Source: Alisma plantago-aquatica
Lineage: Eukaryota; Streptophyta; Magnoliopsida; Alismatales; Alismataceae
Assembly (NCBI GenBank): GCA_963693085.1
Contig: OY856410.1
Coordinates: 563,132,406 to 563,196,405 of the forward strand
Length of the DNA stretch: 64,000 bases
Reading direction: 5' to 3'
In this document: positions 12,180-23,539 of the stretch, piece after piece
Layout: each line of letters opens with the position of its first letter
Numbering within the stretch: position 1 is the stretch's first letter
Position numbers and translations under genes: made by a program
The notes under the pieces: generated by a model
The model's input: only the letters and a program-made list of their open reading frames with translations
Database searches by the model: none
What the model was told of the DNA's origin: nothing

Positions 12180-12515
12180 GCTAATGTATTGTACTTTTGC
12201 ACAACCACCCATAGATAGGGTTGTATTATTTTTTCCTGGGAAATGCGTTATTCTCCACCATTTAAAATATTTATAGGTGACTGGAATATGTTATTCTCCC
12301 TCACCTATTAATTAAGGTTAGGTAGGTGTCTCAATCATGCTTAGTTAAGGTAGTCAATATTAATCATACATGTAAATATTTTACTATTTTTCTTGCTATG
12401 GAAAGTATCTATTTGATTATGCCTCATACTCTTGATTTCTTCATCTTATGATGAGATCTTAACTTTTAATTCCATGTCATTTCTTTATCTTTGGTCCTTG
12501 TTCATGATTTTAGAA
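12180..12515 (+). repeat. Right arm of large inverted repeat (LTR-derived)
   Basis: Plus-orientation copy of the 9840-10178 sequence. It ends abruptly after ttcatgattttag near 12515, where the left arm continues into sequence not found here, so this arm appears truncated or comes from a different subfamily. Confidence 0.7.
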
Positions 12516-13664
12516 ATACAAATCGATCAAAAAAAGCCTAAATCCACACGGTTGATTAACGGAATAGGACACTCATCCCAGCTGACCCTATGAGAAATTG
12601 GCCAGCTGGACCGAACCCATAATCAACCGGGTGCACCACGCTGCGAGGAAAGAAAAACAAACCTAGGTAAAATAACGATAATACCCTTAACAGGGAAAAC
12701 AATAAGAAAAAGAGAAACAAGGATAAGCTTGCATTTTACTTCTTGTGCATCTTCCTCATCGGTACAACGAGGAAACCAGGATGTCACGATCCGTAGTAAA
12801 AAACTAAAATCAAAAGATGATACCGTCCTCTTTTAAACACAATGACAAGTCATAAGACCCCAAGAAAGGAACTCTGCGGTTCTTATACCTACGCACCAAC
12901 CTCCCACCATTATTGGAGGTTATGTGGAGCACGGAAACTCTCTGCATGTACACAAACTCCAAAACTCACCATGCATTGGTTTCATGATGGACTAAGGGAG
13001 GAAGCAAGACAAAGCCAAGACAAACAGTAGTTGCAATTGGTTCAGAAGCACGAAGGTTTAAGCGGAAGATGATATAAGGTTGTCGCGCTCAAACAAGGCA
13101 TGTCGAGGTCAATTGAATCCAACTCATGGGGACGATTAGATCAGAAAATAGAAAGCCTACGTGAGAAACTGGGGAACGTGATTTCTTCACGGTAATCAAA
13201 TATCGGCTCTATCATTGACACACCAACTAGAACTATATTGTCAACATGAGTTGAATAGCGAAATTGGAGAAGACACCCACAAATAGAAAATCGAGGAAAA
13301 CACGCCAATATAGGAAACCAAACTCATGGTTGGGACCTCGAGAACTGTCGATAGATCTTAGTTTCTGGAAATAGAGATATACGATTTTGGGGATGAAAAA
13401 TGCAGGGAAAAGTTGTCCTCTTCCAAAACCAAGACCAAAAATAGGTTCGTGACCTTCACACAGAGTCAGTCAGATGTATAGATCCTAGAATATTCAGGGT
13501 CAGAAATCATAGAACCCAAATTCATATCAAACAATAGTGACAAATCTAGTAAAAGAGGGAAAATTACCACATACCAATTCTGAGGAACAAGTGGCATGAA
13601 GGGGTTCCATGAACCATATAAGATTATCTCAGAAGACTTTTACGCTTGTCATGAAAGCATGTAA
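12516..13664. other. Unassigned DNA, no gene recognised
   Basis: Base composition is less AT-rich than the surroundings. A short plus-strand frame (12842-13030) contains HWFHDGLREEARQ, faintly like the YFYEGL region of Athila-type Gag, but the match is too weak to call. No LTR edges were found. Confidence 0.4.
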
Positions 13665-13860
13665 CACTACTGAAAAATAGGGTATAGATGACATTCAAAT
13701 ATGTAACCTTTTATTGAAAAGGTGACATGATTACCCATTACCTAAAAAATGTATGTCACCTATTTAGAGTGGCCTTTGTGCAAAGTAGTCTATTTGATTA
13801 AACGTCATCTATTAGTGGTTTTCATATTCCAAAATATGGCAATACATGACATCATAGTAT
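13665..13860 (+). repeat. Left terminal inverted repeat and subterminal repeats of the large CACTA
   Basis: CACTAC at 13665 is followed by gtatagatgaca and by subterminal words aaaggtgacat, aaaatgtatgtcacctat and cgtcatctatt. The same words recur at 47640-47900 near the right end. In CACTA elements such subterminal repeats bind the TNPA-type protein. Confidence 0.7.
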
Positions 13861-13959
13861 ATCACCCACATTGAAAGAACCACACACATTGATGACACCT
13901 ATTTCATTAGTAGTGAAGACAGTCTTTCTCAAAAAGCTAATACGTCATAGGCATGTATA

Positions 13960-14022
13960 TATGTACATACATGTATGTACGTATATGTACAAACATGTAT
14001 GTACGTATATGTACATGTACTG
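13960..14022. repeat. Short GTAC/ATGT-rich tandem repeat
   Basis: Two near-identical copies of acatgtatgtacgtatatgt, plus flanking gtaca/tatat words, form a small low-complexity minisatellite. Confidence 0.6.
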
Positions 14023-16511
14023 CCTAACAAAAGACAGAAATTACAAAAGATAATGAATTGCAACCAAATATTTTTAAAGTAAAAAATTATATATAAGATC
14101 TCATTGTTTGTACATATCTCACGAGCCTCATCTCACGAGCCTCATCTCCCCACCTACCATAGATGCACATGTCCACACATCCTCACCCTCAAGTACTACG
14201 GAAGATACATGTTTGACAGCTAGAGCTACTAAAGATATTTATCTTATGCGGTGACGGGCGTCTCGATCATCTTTACAGTGTAGGATACCTCCTCGACCTT
14301 CTTCTTCTTGATGTTGTGGATGCTCTCAAGGGAGTGATCTGTGCCTTTAACGCGGTGGGAGGTGCCAACTAGAACCGTGTGCATCCCCGTGGCCTTGCCA
14401 GACTGGACATTGCGAACGTTGTCCTCGAAGAAGATATGAAGAAAGTAATATAAGTAAATGGAAGATCATGTTAAACGTGTCTAATTGGCACATAACCGAA
14501 ACAATATGAATACCATCTTTTAACCTAATAAAAATCAGAACTAGTAAGCAGCTGTTTTCTTACAGTTCTTTGAGGGTCAATGTCCGCGATCCTCATCGCC
14601 TCTTCAATGGACTCCAGGGAAGGCTTGAGAGAACCGACGTCTTGGGTAGCTCATGTGCATCGCCGCCTTGAGCAAAGTGGCCGGCAATGTCAAAGATGTT
14701 GCTACAGTCGGTTGATGTGCAAGGTGGGTTCAGCGTCTCAAAGCAGATGATCCCTTCAAAGCAGTCTTCCAGCCCGAGGCGGCTCAGTGCTTTGGCGGCA
14801 TGGACTCTGTCAGCGTTGGTGAATATCTGAAGCAGGGGGGAAGCAACAAATGATGTCAGATGAATAATTGATGTACTTATATTAAATCTCTTAAATGTTA
14901 CCACTACTGGAAAGAGCTCTATGCTCTATTATTATTAACGTAGATCATGCGTACTATCATATAGGCTAGACAGTAGAGATCTATGTAACTGTAGAGCAAG
15001 TCCGTGGGAAATGCAGTCATAGGGAATCATATATAATTTACATTTTTCACTGTAGAGAGACGTACAAATGGTAGAGGCATCAGCTTGTATAAATATTTAA
15101 ATAAAAAAGCTTTTCTCTATTTGGTTGCCAGTAGTGCATTATCCATTCCAGCCAAAAAAAATATAATTTTCATTGCAACGCATCTGAGATCAATAAAATG
15201 TCATACCAATCAGTTAAAGAAAGCAGCAAACTGCGAGGATTATTCACATAAAGCATAACTAATACAGAGTACAACACAACAAGTTTTATCAAACACCTCT
15301 TGCTGCTGTAAACAGGGTGAAAAGTTTAATAAAAATCAACTATACATACCATAAAATATACATATAGTAAATTTATACCAAAATTTTTATAGTATTTGTG
15401 AGATCTTGGGCACAGTAATAAGGACACATATGTCTACAAATTTACGAATGGCAAATGACATTTGAATCAACACACAGAAGAATGAAAATCAGAGTTAGTT
15501 TTCAGAAGAGTACAAATCCTTAGTCCCTAGGACTTTTGTAAGCTACTGTCCTTAACATGATGGAGGTAGGTAACTCATATAGATTTACTTTCTCCAGTAT
15601 ATCCACTCTTTTCTTAATAAGCTTCTCCAAGTAGGTTGACCTCTGAGAAGTATTGATGGGAGACAAAATTTTAAGAACAAATTTACAGGTAGGAAAACAT
15701 GTCCGATGGAGATCTTTGTTGTTGTAAGTACCTTACAGGAATGCTTTCTGACACAGGAGCTGTTTTCACCATCCAAAAGCACCAGTTGGTGTAGCTTAAC
15801 TTAATTTGCAAGAATAGAACCAGTTATAAAATTCATATCTAGATGAGTGAGTTGGGTAAGTGCCCCAAGGTTGCTATAATCACATCAGGAAGTGAGTTAG
15901 ACTCCATTGACATCACACAAGTTCTTCAGGAACTGCAATTGGCAAGGTATCGTAGTTACAATACAGCTACAAACTAAGGACAATGGTCCAAACTTAGATA
16001 CATATTTACAACAGTTTCTTTTATATTATGTGTTGTATATAAGTGTATAATTGTATATATATTACTATATATAACTAATTATATGCAAAAAACTATAATT
16101 ACATAGAGGCAATAAAACATATGCAACACAGGCATACACATTTTTTATTACAAGCAATCCAAGATGGACATTGCAATTTTAAGATAGAATGTAAAAGGAA
16201 ACAAATTCCTTCAAAATCTAGGAGGAACATATGGAGAAACAGGGGGCATTAAATCTTACAAAAGTCAAAGAATGATTGTCGAACATATGTTCACAGTGAT
16301 ATTGCCCCTGAAATTCCAACCTTGTTGTAGTCCAAGTAGACGATCATAGAACTTGCATAGTCATTGTAGCTTTGACCTGTCACAGGGGACATACAAAAGC
16401 AACCACACCATGAGATAGGATGGGATGAAAAACAGAGGAGCTCGGATGTGTAGATTCCTGTCTAAGATGATAGCTTTATATTACAAGATAAACATTGAAC
16501 TATTTGCTTAC

Positions 16512-16806
16512 TTATCGCAAGATTTCCGCCCAGCAAGAGGGAGTTGGATGGGGTTGCCGATGAGGCCGAGCCCACCCTGGAGGTCGATGACCCACTTCAA
16601 GATTCTTAAGCCAACAGAGAAGCTCCTCTCCCTTCTGCCCTGTGAACGCAACCCCAAACGGCGGCCAGGATGGCATCGATGTTGTCCCTGGCTTCCAACG
16701 GGCCGGCTTCATACTGGATATGGTAGAACACCCTACCAATCTGCACCAACTCAAGATGTAGATGGGTCAGAAGAAAATTATGCCAACATGGAGGCTTACA
16801 ATCCAA
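16512..16806 (-). pseudogene. Unrecognised captured gene fragment
   Basis: Two minus-strand frames look like real protein sequence and not chance translation. One reads ELVQIGRVFYHIQYEAGPL followed by EARDNIDAILAAVWGCVHRA (about 16760-16640). The other, shifted, reads ERSFSVGLRILKWVIDLQGG then LGLIGNPIQLPLAGRKSC and a stop (about 16640-16520). GC content is well above the surrounding intron. I do not recognise the family with confidence. The frame change could be a frameshift or a lost intron border. It sits inside the CACTA-like piece of intron 5, so it looks like a second captured host gene fragment. Confidence 0.5.
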
Positions 16807-16819
16807 TGAGATGGCGGTG

Positions 16820-17110
16820 CTAGCAGGATGGTCCGTCCCGGATGGATTGTGAAGGCTGGAAGTGTTGCTGGCTGTGACTCGTGCATATTGTTATAGTCAC
16901 GAACCTGGTGTGGTGCTCCAGCAAAGTCAACCTCTGTTGTGGCAGCGGCGTAGTGGAACAAGCCAAGAGAGGAGGAGGATCACATATCTCTCTCGCTAGG
17001 GACGGCGGATTGCATATGTTGAATGCGAAGGGGGTGAGTATATATTCGAGTTTGAGGGGAAAAGACCCGCCATATGTTTCCGGGCATATTTGGGTGAAAA
17101 TTTGAAAGCC
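16820..17110. other. GC-rich stretch next to captured fragment
   Basis: This has higher GC than its neighbours and runs of ggcggcg and gaggagga; it may be the first exon or 5' UTR of the captured gene at 16512-16806. No frame is convincing on its own. Confidence 0.3.
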
Positions 17111-18141
17111 CCGTAGAGTCACATGTTGGGCCGGAAAGTAAATATTAACCGGGAGGGTACACAAGCCCAATAACCGTAGTGAGCCTGAACACCTGTAGTG
17201 ATTAAACCCTTATTTTGTAGTGCTAGGAAAAATTGTACAAACATGTCCATCTATAAATAATTGAGTTGCAAAAATAAAGCACTTACCACTCTGTGGAGAG
17301 GCAGATTCAGCAACAGATGCCTGAGCACAGGGTCAGGCTTCAGATTCTCATAGGGTAGTCTCCCATGGACAAAACTGGAAAATTGGAAAGAACCCATATA
17401 TCAGTTACTTCTAGAGACATAAATAGAGAGATGATACACCAATCCATTTGACAAGGGATGAAAAAGGTGAATACCTGTGATATTCATCATAGTCAAAATT
17501 GTATCCAATTGCCTGCACAATTGAAGGGAAAAGAATATGAAATCTGCCTCTGCTTTTCCATCAGATTAAGGAACACGAGAAAACAAAAACATCAAAGACA
17601 AGACATCTAGTCCTTGCATACCATGAGACCAGCCATGGTAGTTCCATAATTTTTATATAAGAGGCTCCCAAGCTCAATTACTTTGCTCTCGTCGATCCCA
17701 AGCCTTTCGATCATGTAATCTGCATGCAATGAAGAAATGTGTCAAGCCATACAGAAATGCATTTCTTTCTTTCCTATTTTAACTTCTACTAATTAAGAAA
17801 TAGAAAACTGGGTTGAAGTTACCACGGTCATCGAATTTAAGGCAACAAAAATAGAAGAACAAGGGTCTCCTCTCCTCTAGTACTAAATAGTAATAATATA
17901 GAGGAAATCAAGGAAGTCGTACCCCTAATATTCTTTCCACAAGCTTCCTCTAAGCCAAAGCTCCGGGAGTAAAGCGTGTCGTCAAGATCTGTTAAACTGC
18001 AACACGTTAACTGGAAATCAAAACAACTGCATAAATTTCAAGGAAGCAAGAAACGGGGGCAGGCCGGTAGTACATACCAAAGAGAAGGCAGTCGAATTTG
18101 AGCTTCTGGTATCGGCCGGAAAATGTTGTATTCCTCTCGGT

Positions 18142-19425
18142 TTACAACTCCTATAAACCAAAAATAGATTTTCTGCTAAAGGATTTAGGATTGCAATCCA
18201 ATACAGTAGAACACGGGAAAGCAAACGTGCCCAAAATTGTATCATATGCAGGGAAAAATAACAACACAGTTCTTTCAAAATCACCTTCACGTCTCCCTCT
18301 CCAACTTCAGCAGTTTTTATTCCCTCGATACAAGCAAGGGCACTTTCTCTGGAACTAAAAGCAACAAAACCAAAATCATTTCTCTTATTTTTACTGAAAT
18401 TACGAGAAAGCTAAACTTTCTCTATCTCAAATTCAAATGATTGTTATACCTTTGGCTTGCATCAACTATGGCAATCAAGATCATGCTCTGGTCGAGTCTT
18501 CACTTGAGCATCCTTCATCTATGTGATATGAAGCCAAAAAGAAAAAGAATTAGTTAACTACGATAGCTACACTTGGGCTTACAAAATACCATTGCTCTCA
18601 CCTAGCCCCCTTAGGCTGTAGGTGGGTTGCTTTAAAATGGGTCCCTAATTATCATACCTTGTATTTCTTCTCATAGCCACCAATGATTCTATACATGGCT
18701 ACTTTCGAAAGAATAAAGGAAATACACATAGCACACACAAACACACTAATTCATCATTTTGTCCCTTCGGAAGAACAAAGGAAATACACATAGCATACAC
18801 AAACACACTAATTCATCATTTTGTCCTGATCAAGAACATAATGCATGTTTTTGATCATGTGAATCATCCAAAGGGAGTATGGATTTCACATGCTAGAAAA
18901 ATACATATCCAAAATTTGGAAACATAACTACAAAACAAATATAATTATAATAGAGAGATGGTGTGTCTGAAAACTATACATATGTTAGCTATAATATTAA
19001 CAAATAATGCATGATTGTCCAAGTAACATATACTACTATTTGGTCATATATGAAAATTTCTAACTATCAAGTCATCCAAATATTTCCACTAATTATTAAA
19101 TTTGGCATAAAGGATGCCAAATTGATCATTAACTTTCTATGAATTTAGTTGGATCTTCATTTTGTGATGGATCCGAAGCATGCAACATGCGAGTAGATCG
19201 TCCCAACAAGTTAAAAATAGATATATATATATATTATCTTTATGTAATATTTACTCATGAATATAATTTTTTTATATGAAGACATAGAAACACTTCATTT
19301 ACCGTTTTGTGGAGAATTTTCTGACACAATGCCTCCCTCCTATCCATCATATGCCTCTTTCCAAGCTTTCTCTCCTAATGACATGTAAACAAAATTGAGT
19401 TTGTAAATATCATTCAGCGTAAAAA
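18142..19425. other. Spacer between captured gene and TNPA-like gene
   Basis: No gene recognised. It may hold untranslated or lost 5' exons of the nucleotidase copy near 18142-18540. A direct duplication of about 62 bases lies at 18709-18831, and a TA-rich microsatellite at about 19219-19234. Confidence 0.45.
18709..18831. repeat. Direct tandem duplication, 62-bp unit
   Basis: Two adjacent copies begin aagaataaaggaaatacaca (18709) and aagaacaaaggaaatacaca (18771) and run through tcatcattttgtcc, with only a few substitutions. It is a recent local duplication. Confidence 0.85.
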
Positions 19426-22400
19426 TTATACCAATGTCGCTATTTTAGCTTTTGCGTCAGCAAGTTCTTCATTCTTGTCTTGTAGTTGTTGTTGAAGATC
19501 TGTCACAGCTGAATGTGGAGCTTGTTTGGCCTTTCTATTTTGCAAATTTCTACGAGACACTCCAGCACCGTATCCTCTTTCATACCCTCCACGATGTGGG
19601 CCATAAGCGCCATCCATAGCAGATCCAAATTCCAATGGGTCTTGTGTTTCTTCAACTCCTTTTTCCAAGCAAGCTTGAGCAACTTGCCTCTAATATACAT
19701 AAAAAAGAGGAAAATATAGCAAGTAATTGAGAAAGATATTTAGTAGCAAATGTTATTTGTATCACTTACAAGTAAAGTCTTTGTCCTCTCGTTTGGAGGG
19801 TTATTATTTTGATCTAAATGAGCTCCAACATATGGTTTGTATTCTGTAAACTTTTCTCCTTCTTCTTCCTTCTAAACATTTTATGGGTTGCATGGCAATC
19901 AAAATACATATATCCAAAGCTAAAAAGTAACACCAAAATAGAATACTAACAAGGCTTACCGCTTTGTGTCGGAGGGTTGCTATTGAAATAGGTCCACCGG
20001 TATATGTGGGTCCTGCAACACTTCGGCTATCCTTGTTTCTTGTCGCCAAAAGCTGAAATGGTAGAAATAGTACTGAAATCGTAATATTACAATCAATTAT
20101 AAATGTTTTATACTGTAACACCACCTTAGTTTCATCTTTGTCCCAATATTTCAACAGTTCTGCTCATTGATCATCAGAAATCCTTTTGTCTGTACTTGTC
20201 AGTAGTTGTTCCTCAAGTGGCTTGTCGGCATGATAATATTTCTTCTTCAAATTGTGCCTCCATGTCCTAATATCTCGTTGAATTCTTGCCTTACACCAAG
20301 AAAAAAACACCATCCAGAGGAGCTTTGCTATGCCCATCCCTCATTACAAAGTCAAAATCATCCTACACGAAGAATTGAATAACCGTTTACTAGTGACATC
20401 AACTCAACACAGAATCATAAATTAATATTGATAATTATACATGTAGAATACCTTTAGAGAAGCCAACACATTTGCAAAACTTTTCTCATGTCTTTGTCCC
20501 CAATTTTCAGCAATAGGAAAGTACTTTACTTGTCGAGCATGTATGCCTAGCCATTCTGCTAACTTTGAAGATTCATCTCCAACAGGAACTCCCAAATCGC
20601 TACAAACTTCGCATTTCCATTTTTTACCTTTTGGGGAGGGCAACAGCTTTGTATGTCGTGCATCCCCTTGTTTTTTTCTTAGAAGTGGCTGAGTCATTAA
20701 AAAGTTTCAATTACAAATCAGAAATATACTAATATACATTCAAGTTAAATGCACTACCTTCTTCACATCTGGGTTCCTATTGATCCAATTCATCAATTCT
20801 AACTTGTTCTTCAGCATGCAAATCATCTTCAAGATTGTCACCATCTTATATTGTTATGTACAATTTGAAATTTATACAAGTGTGTGAGATGAAAGATGTG
20901 ATATTTCATCATAAAATGACAAGGCAATTGCCTAGTACGCAAAGGAACTAGGCACCCAAGAATCAACCCCTCTCCATGGAAGACTAGTAGATCAAGGTGT
21001 GTCCCTTGATAACAATGTCTTAAGAATGTTACTTGTGAGCCTAATCACTAAAGTTCCATGGATTTCTGAAGTACCATTGACAATCGAGTCATCTTCAACA
21101 TCTTAAACAAAGAATTCAAAATTTTAATATGTGATAGAATGAGAATAACACAGAGAGTGGTTACATACAGTTCGACAGATAACTCACCTAGATCTTCATG
21201 GCGGTGAGATTCATCTGTCTCATCATCGCTAATATTGAAACCTAAGGCAGATGCACTTATTTCTCCATATGCTTCAATATCTTCCAGAGTAATTGATACC
21301 CTCTTATTGCATTGCATATTTCCTATTTAACCAAAAGGTGATAATCATTTGTTAAAGACTTAATAAAAATCTGTGAAAAATTCTGCCATCAAGTAAAAAA
21401 AAATAAAAAGTTTGATACTATACAGAACCTACATGGTTCAAATACCAATAGAGTAAGTTGATATATGTGTGTGCCAATGAGGCTGGGTGGTTGGGTGCGT
21501 TTACAATTAACATACCCAAAATATCACTCCTTGAAGAATCTGAGTTGCATTGAATAGACTTTGCCTTTTGTTTTATGTGTGTATTTGTGTTTACAAAGTT
21601 TGAGGTAGATTTTCCATGTATAGAGTTACCTAACACATTCACAAAGTACATTAGTAGAAAAGAAACACTTACTAAAGCACATCAAATGTAAGGAGTAGGA
21701 CAATATATTTATTATCATACGACATAAAACTTCCTTATGGATATGCCATTACCGGCCGCATCAAAATCACATTGAAGAGATTTTGTCTTATGATTTAGAT
21801 GCACCTTTTTCTTGGTAGTATTTGGTGCAGATTTTTCATGCACAGATTTCCCTAAACAACCAAAAATTTATATGAATTGAAAATAGAATGAGTGAGTGTG
21901 TTTTTCTAACTAAAATACCTGAGATTTCAGTCCTTGGAGTTGGATCAGGATCCGATGCATCAAAATTAGATTGAATAGATTTTTTCTTCCCATTTAGAGG
22001 AATGTTTGTCTTGGAACTATTAATGGAAGATTTCCCAAGCACAGACTTACCTAGAGACATTAAATGATACACATTACAAGAAGGAAATATTTCTATAAAA
22101 CAAAATGAGGGTAGGTGTATTTTTATTTAAAAAAATACCTAAAACTTTAGTTTTTGTCAATGCACCATAGCCTGAGGCATCAGAAACATACTTCAAATTT
22201 TGATTTTGATGCATCTTTGTCTTTACAATATTTGAGTCAAATTTTGTCTTCGCATTTAGACAAATGTCTGTCTTGGCACTATTTGAGACAAATTTCCTAT
22301 GCACAGACTTACCTAAACACATCAAATCATGCACATAAATAGAAGGAAATTAATTCTACAAATCAAAAATTAGAATGGGAGGGTGGTAGGTAGTTATAAT

Positions 22401-23409
22401 TAATATACCTAACATTTCAGTACTTTGAGATGTACCATGAACTGATGCATCAACTTCACCTTGAATAGAATTCATTTTGTGATTAAGGTGCATCTTTGTC
22501 TTGGGATTAGTTGAGGCTGATTTTTCATACACAGACTTACCTAAACATATTCAACAATACACGATAATAGAAGAAAATGAGTTATTGAAAACACGCAATA
22601 GATTACAATAAACCAGTGCACTATTAAATACCACAATTGTGAACTTTTTTTACTACATTGGCAATTGGCATTTCATCATCCACAGTGTTAGAGATTGCTG
22701 CCCTCTTTGTTCCTAACAATTAATACAAAAATTACATGTAGTGATAGCTAATAGAAGTACATATATTTGCAATATATATATATATGAATAATTTACTTGA
22801 CTTTAAATTGATCAATCGCTCCTCAAAAGGATCATTATTGAAGGGTGTAGATGCAGCTGCCTTTTTGGCTTTCAGAATTCCATTCGTGGTTTGGAGCAAT
22901 GATGAAAGATTCTCTGCTGCATATAGTAACAACAGTGAGAGCATGGGAAAGGATAACCCGTTAACATTATTATTTTTGTACACATGGTATGGAAAATTCA
23001 GTAAAAACAACTCATTAGAAAAAAAGAGGGGCAATTTGAAGAAACTCAATCAAATCAAATTTGTAGTCATAGGTTTAATTTCTATAGAAAAATGCAATGT
23101 TAATTGATCTAAACAATTACATCGTCGTTGTTATTTAATTGGTACATTTCAAATTTGATTTATACCTATGTTTGATTCGACACACATGTCGGATTGCACT
23201 TTCCTTTTGCTTCCACTGGCCATCCCAAGATCCAAAGCTAATAACAATACTGACATAGGTTAAAAAATGTATGGAAAAGAAAGAAAAGTGAACAAGAAAA
23301 TCATATAAGATACACAAAAAAACCTTGTTTCCGTGTTGCAACTTCATCATCATTATTTCCCCCTTCTATGATTTTATTAACAGACTTATACATCGCCTTA
23401 GGAGGCATG
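19426..23409 (-). pseudogene. Transposase_24 / TNPA-like CACTA gene, multi-exon
   Basis: A minus-strand gene starting at ATG 23409 (MPPKAMYKSVNKIIEGG), about 130 bases downstream of the DUF4216 frame. Many small exons follow: LGMASGSKRKVQSDMCVES (about 23235-23165), AENLSSLLQTTNGILKAKK (about 22920-22798), TKRAAISNTVDDEMPIANVV (about 22710-22630), then five duplicated exons (22545-21515). The C-terminal part is typical of the Ptta/En/Spm (Transposase_24) family: LGVPVGDESSKLAEWLGIHA (about 20600), a Trp/Tyr-rich stretch with DIRTWRHNLKKKYY (about 20270), ELLKYWDKDETK, LLATRNKDSRSVAG, then a Gly/Arg-rich segment and a coiled coil (LQQQLQDKNEELADAKAKIA). A TGA interrupts ISDDQ/AELLKYW where Trp would fit. 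Related TNPA-type proteins bind subterminal repeats. Confidence 0.75.
21515..22545 (-). repeat. Five tandemly duplicated exons in the TNPA-like gene
   Basis: Five exons, each starting after a TTAG acceptor, encode variants of GKSVxxKSxxNxxKTxxxLN followed by KxKSIQxxxDAS. Their first codons lie near 22540, 22311, 22047, 21846 and 21628, so the exon-plus-intron unit is about 200-265 bases. Introns between units are also similar. Fifth copy begins GNSIHGKS. This is unequal duplication of a whole exon with its flanking intron, giving a repeat in the protein. The function of the repeated motif is unknown to me; it is Lys/Ser/Asn-rich. Confidence 0.75.
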
Positions 23410-23539
23410 TCCCTACAAAGAGTGTATAATGCAATCATGTATCATATAAATATATGAGCTACAAATTCAACAATCCTAAAAAAGGTAATAAAAATTTATC
23501 ATGCAATTCTTCAATTAATATTACCTATAATCTCTTCCT

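Larger units (their letters stand above)
14902..17222. mobile_element. Candidate nested CACTA-like element inside intron 5 of the nucleotidase copy
   Basis: The intron between exons 5 and 6 is 2.46 kb. It contains CACTACTGGAAAGAG starting at 14902 and, on the opposite strand ending at 17222, CACTACAAAATAAGGG. Two more GTAGTG words lie at about 17176-17200. The 3-base flanks (tac and cta) do not match, so the boundaries are not proven; a truncated or rearranged element is equally possible. It carries the GC-rich fragments at 16512-17110. Confidence 0.4.
14244..18141 (-). pseudogene. Captured HAD-type pyrimidine 5'-nucleotidase gene copy, 7 exons, disrupted
   Basis: Minus-strand exons, with canonical GT/AG borders except where noted: 18141-18078 (YQKLKFDCLLF), 17988-17923 (DLDDTLYSRSFGLEEACG), 17719-17622 (DYMIERLGIDESKVIELG...), 17512-17475 (AIGYNFDYDEYH), 17374-17287 (FVHGRLPYENLKPDPVLR...), 14826-14564 (IFTNADRVHAAKALSRLG...FETLNP) and 14435-14244 (IFFEDNVRNVQSGKATG... 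to a TAA stop). The order and exon phases match plant SDT1/PynA-like HAD hydrolases, which dephosphorylate nucleotides. HAD motif I (DLDDT), motif II (TNA), the Lys of LKPS and the acidic FFED motif are all visible. Lesions: a 1-base frameshift in exon 6 between PKTSV and LKPSLESIEE, acceptor AT instead of AG before exon 7, and a stop just upstream of exon 1 with no ATG. It keeps introns, so it was captured as DNA. Its last exon lies about 0.6 kb from the CACTA left end. Confidence 0.85.

Noticed and set aside
12842..13030. Possible Gag-like frame (HWFHDGLREEARQ)
   Set aside because: Only a few residues resemble Athila-type Gag, with no flanking Gag motifs.
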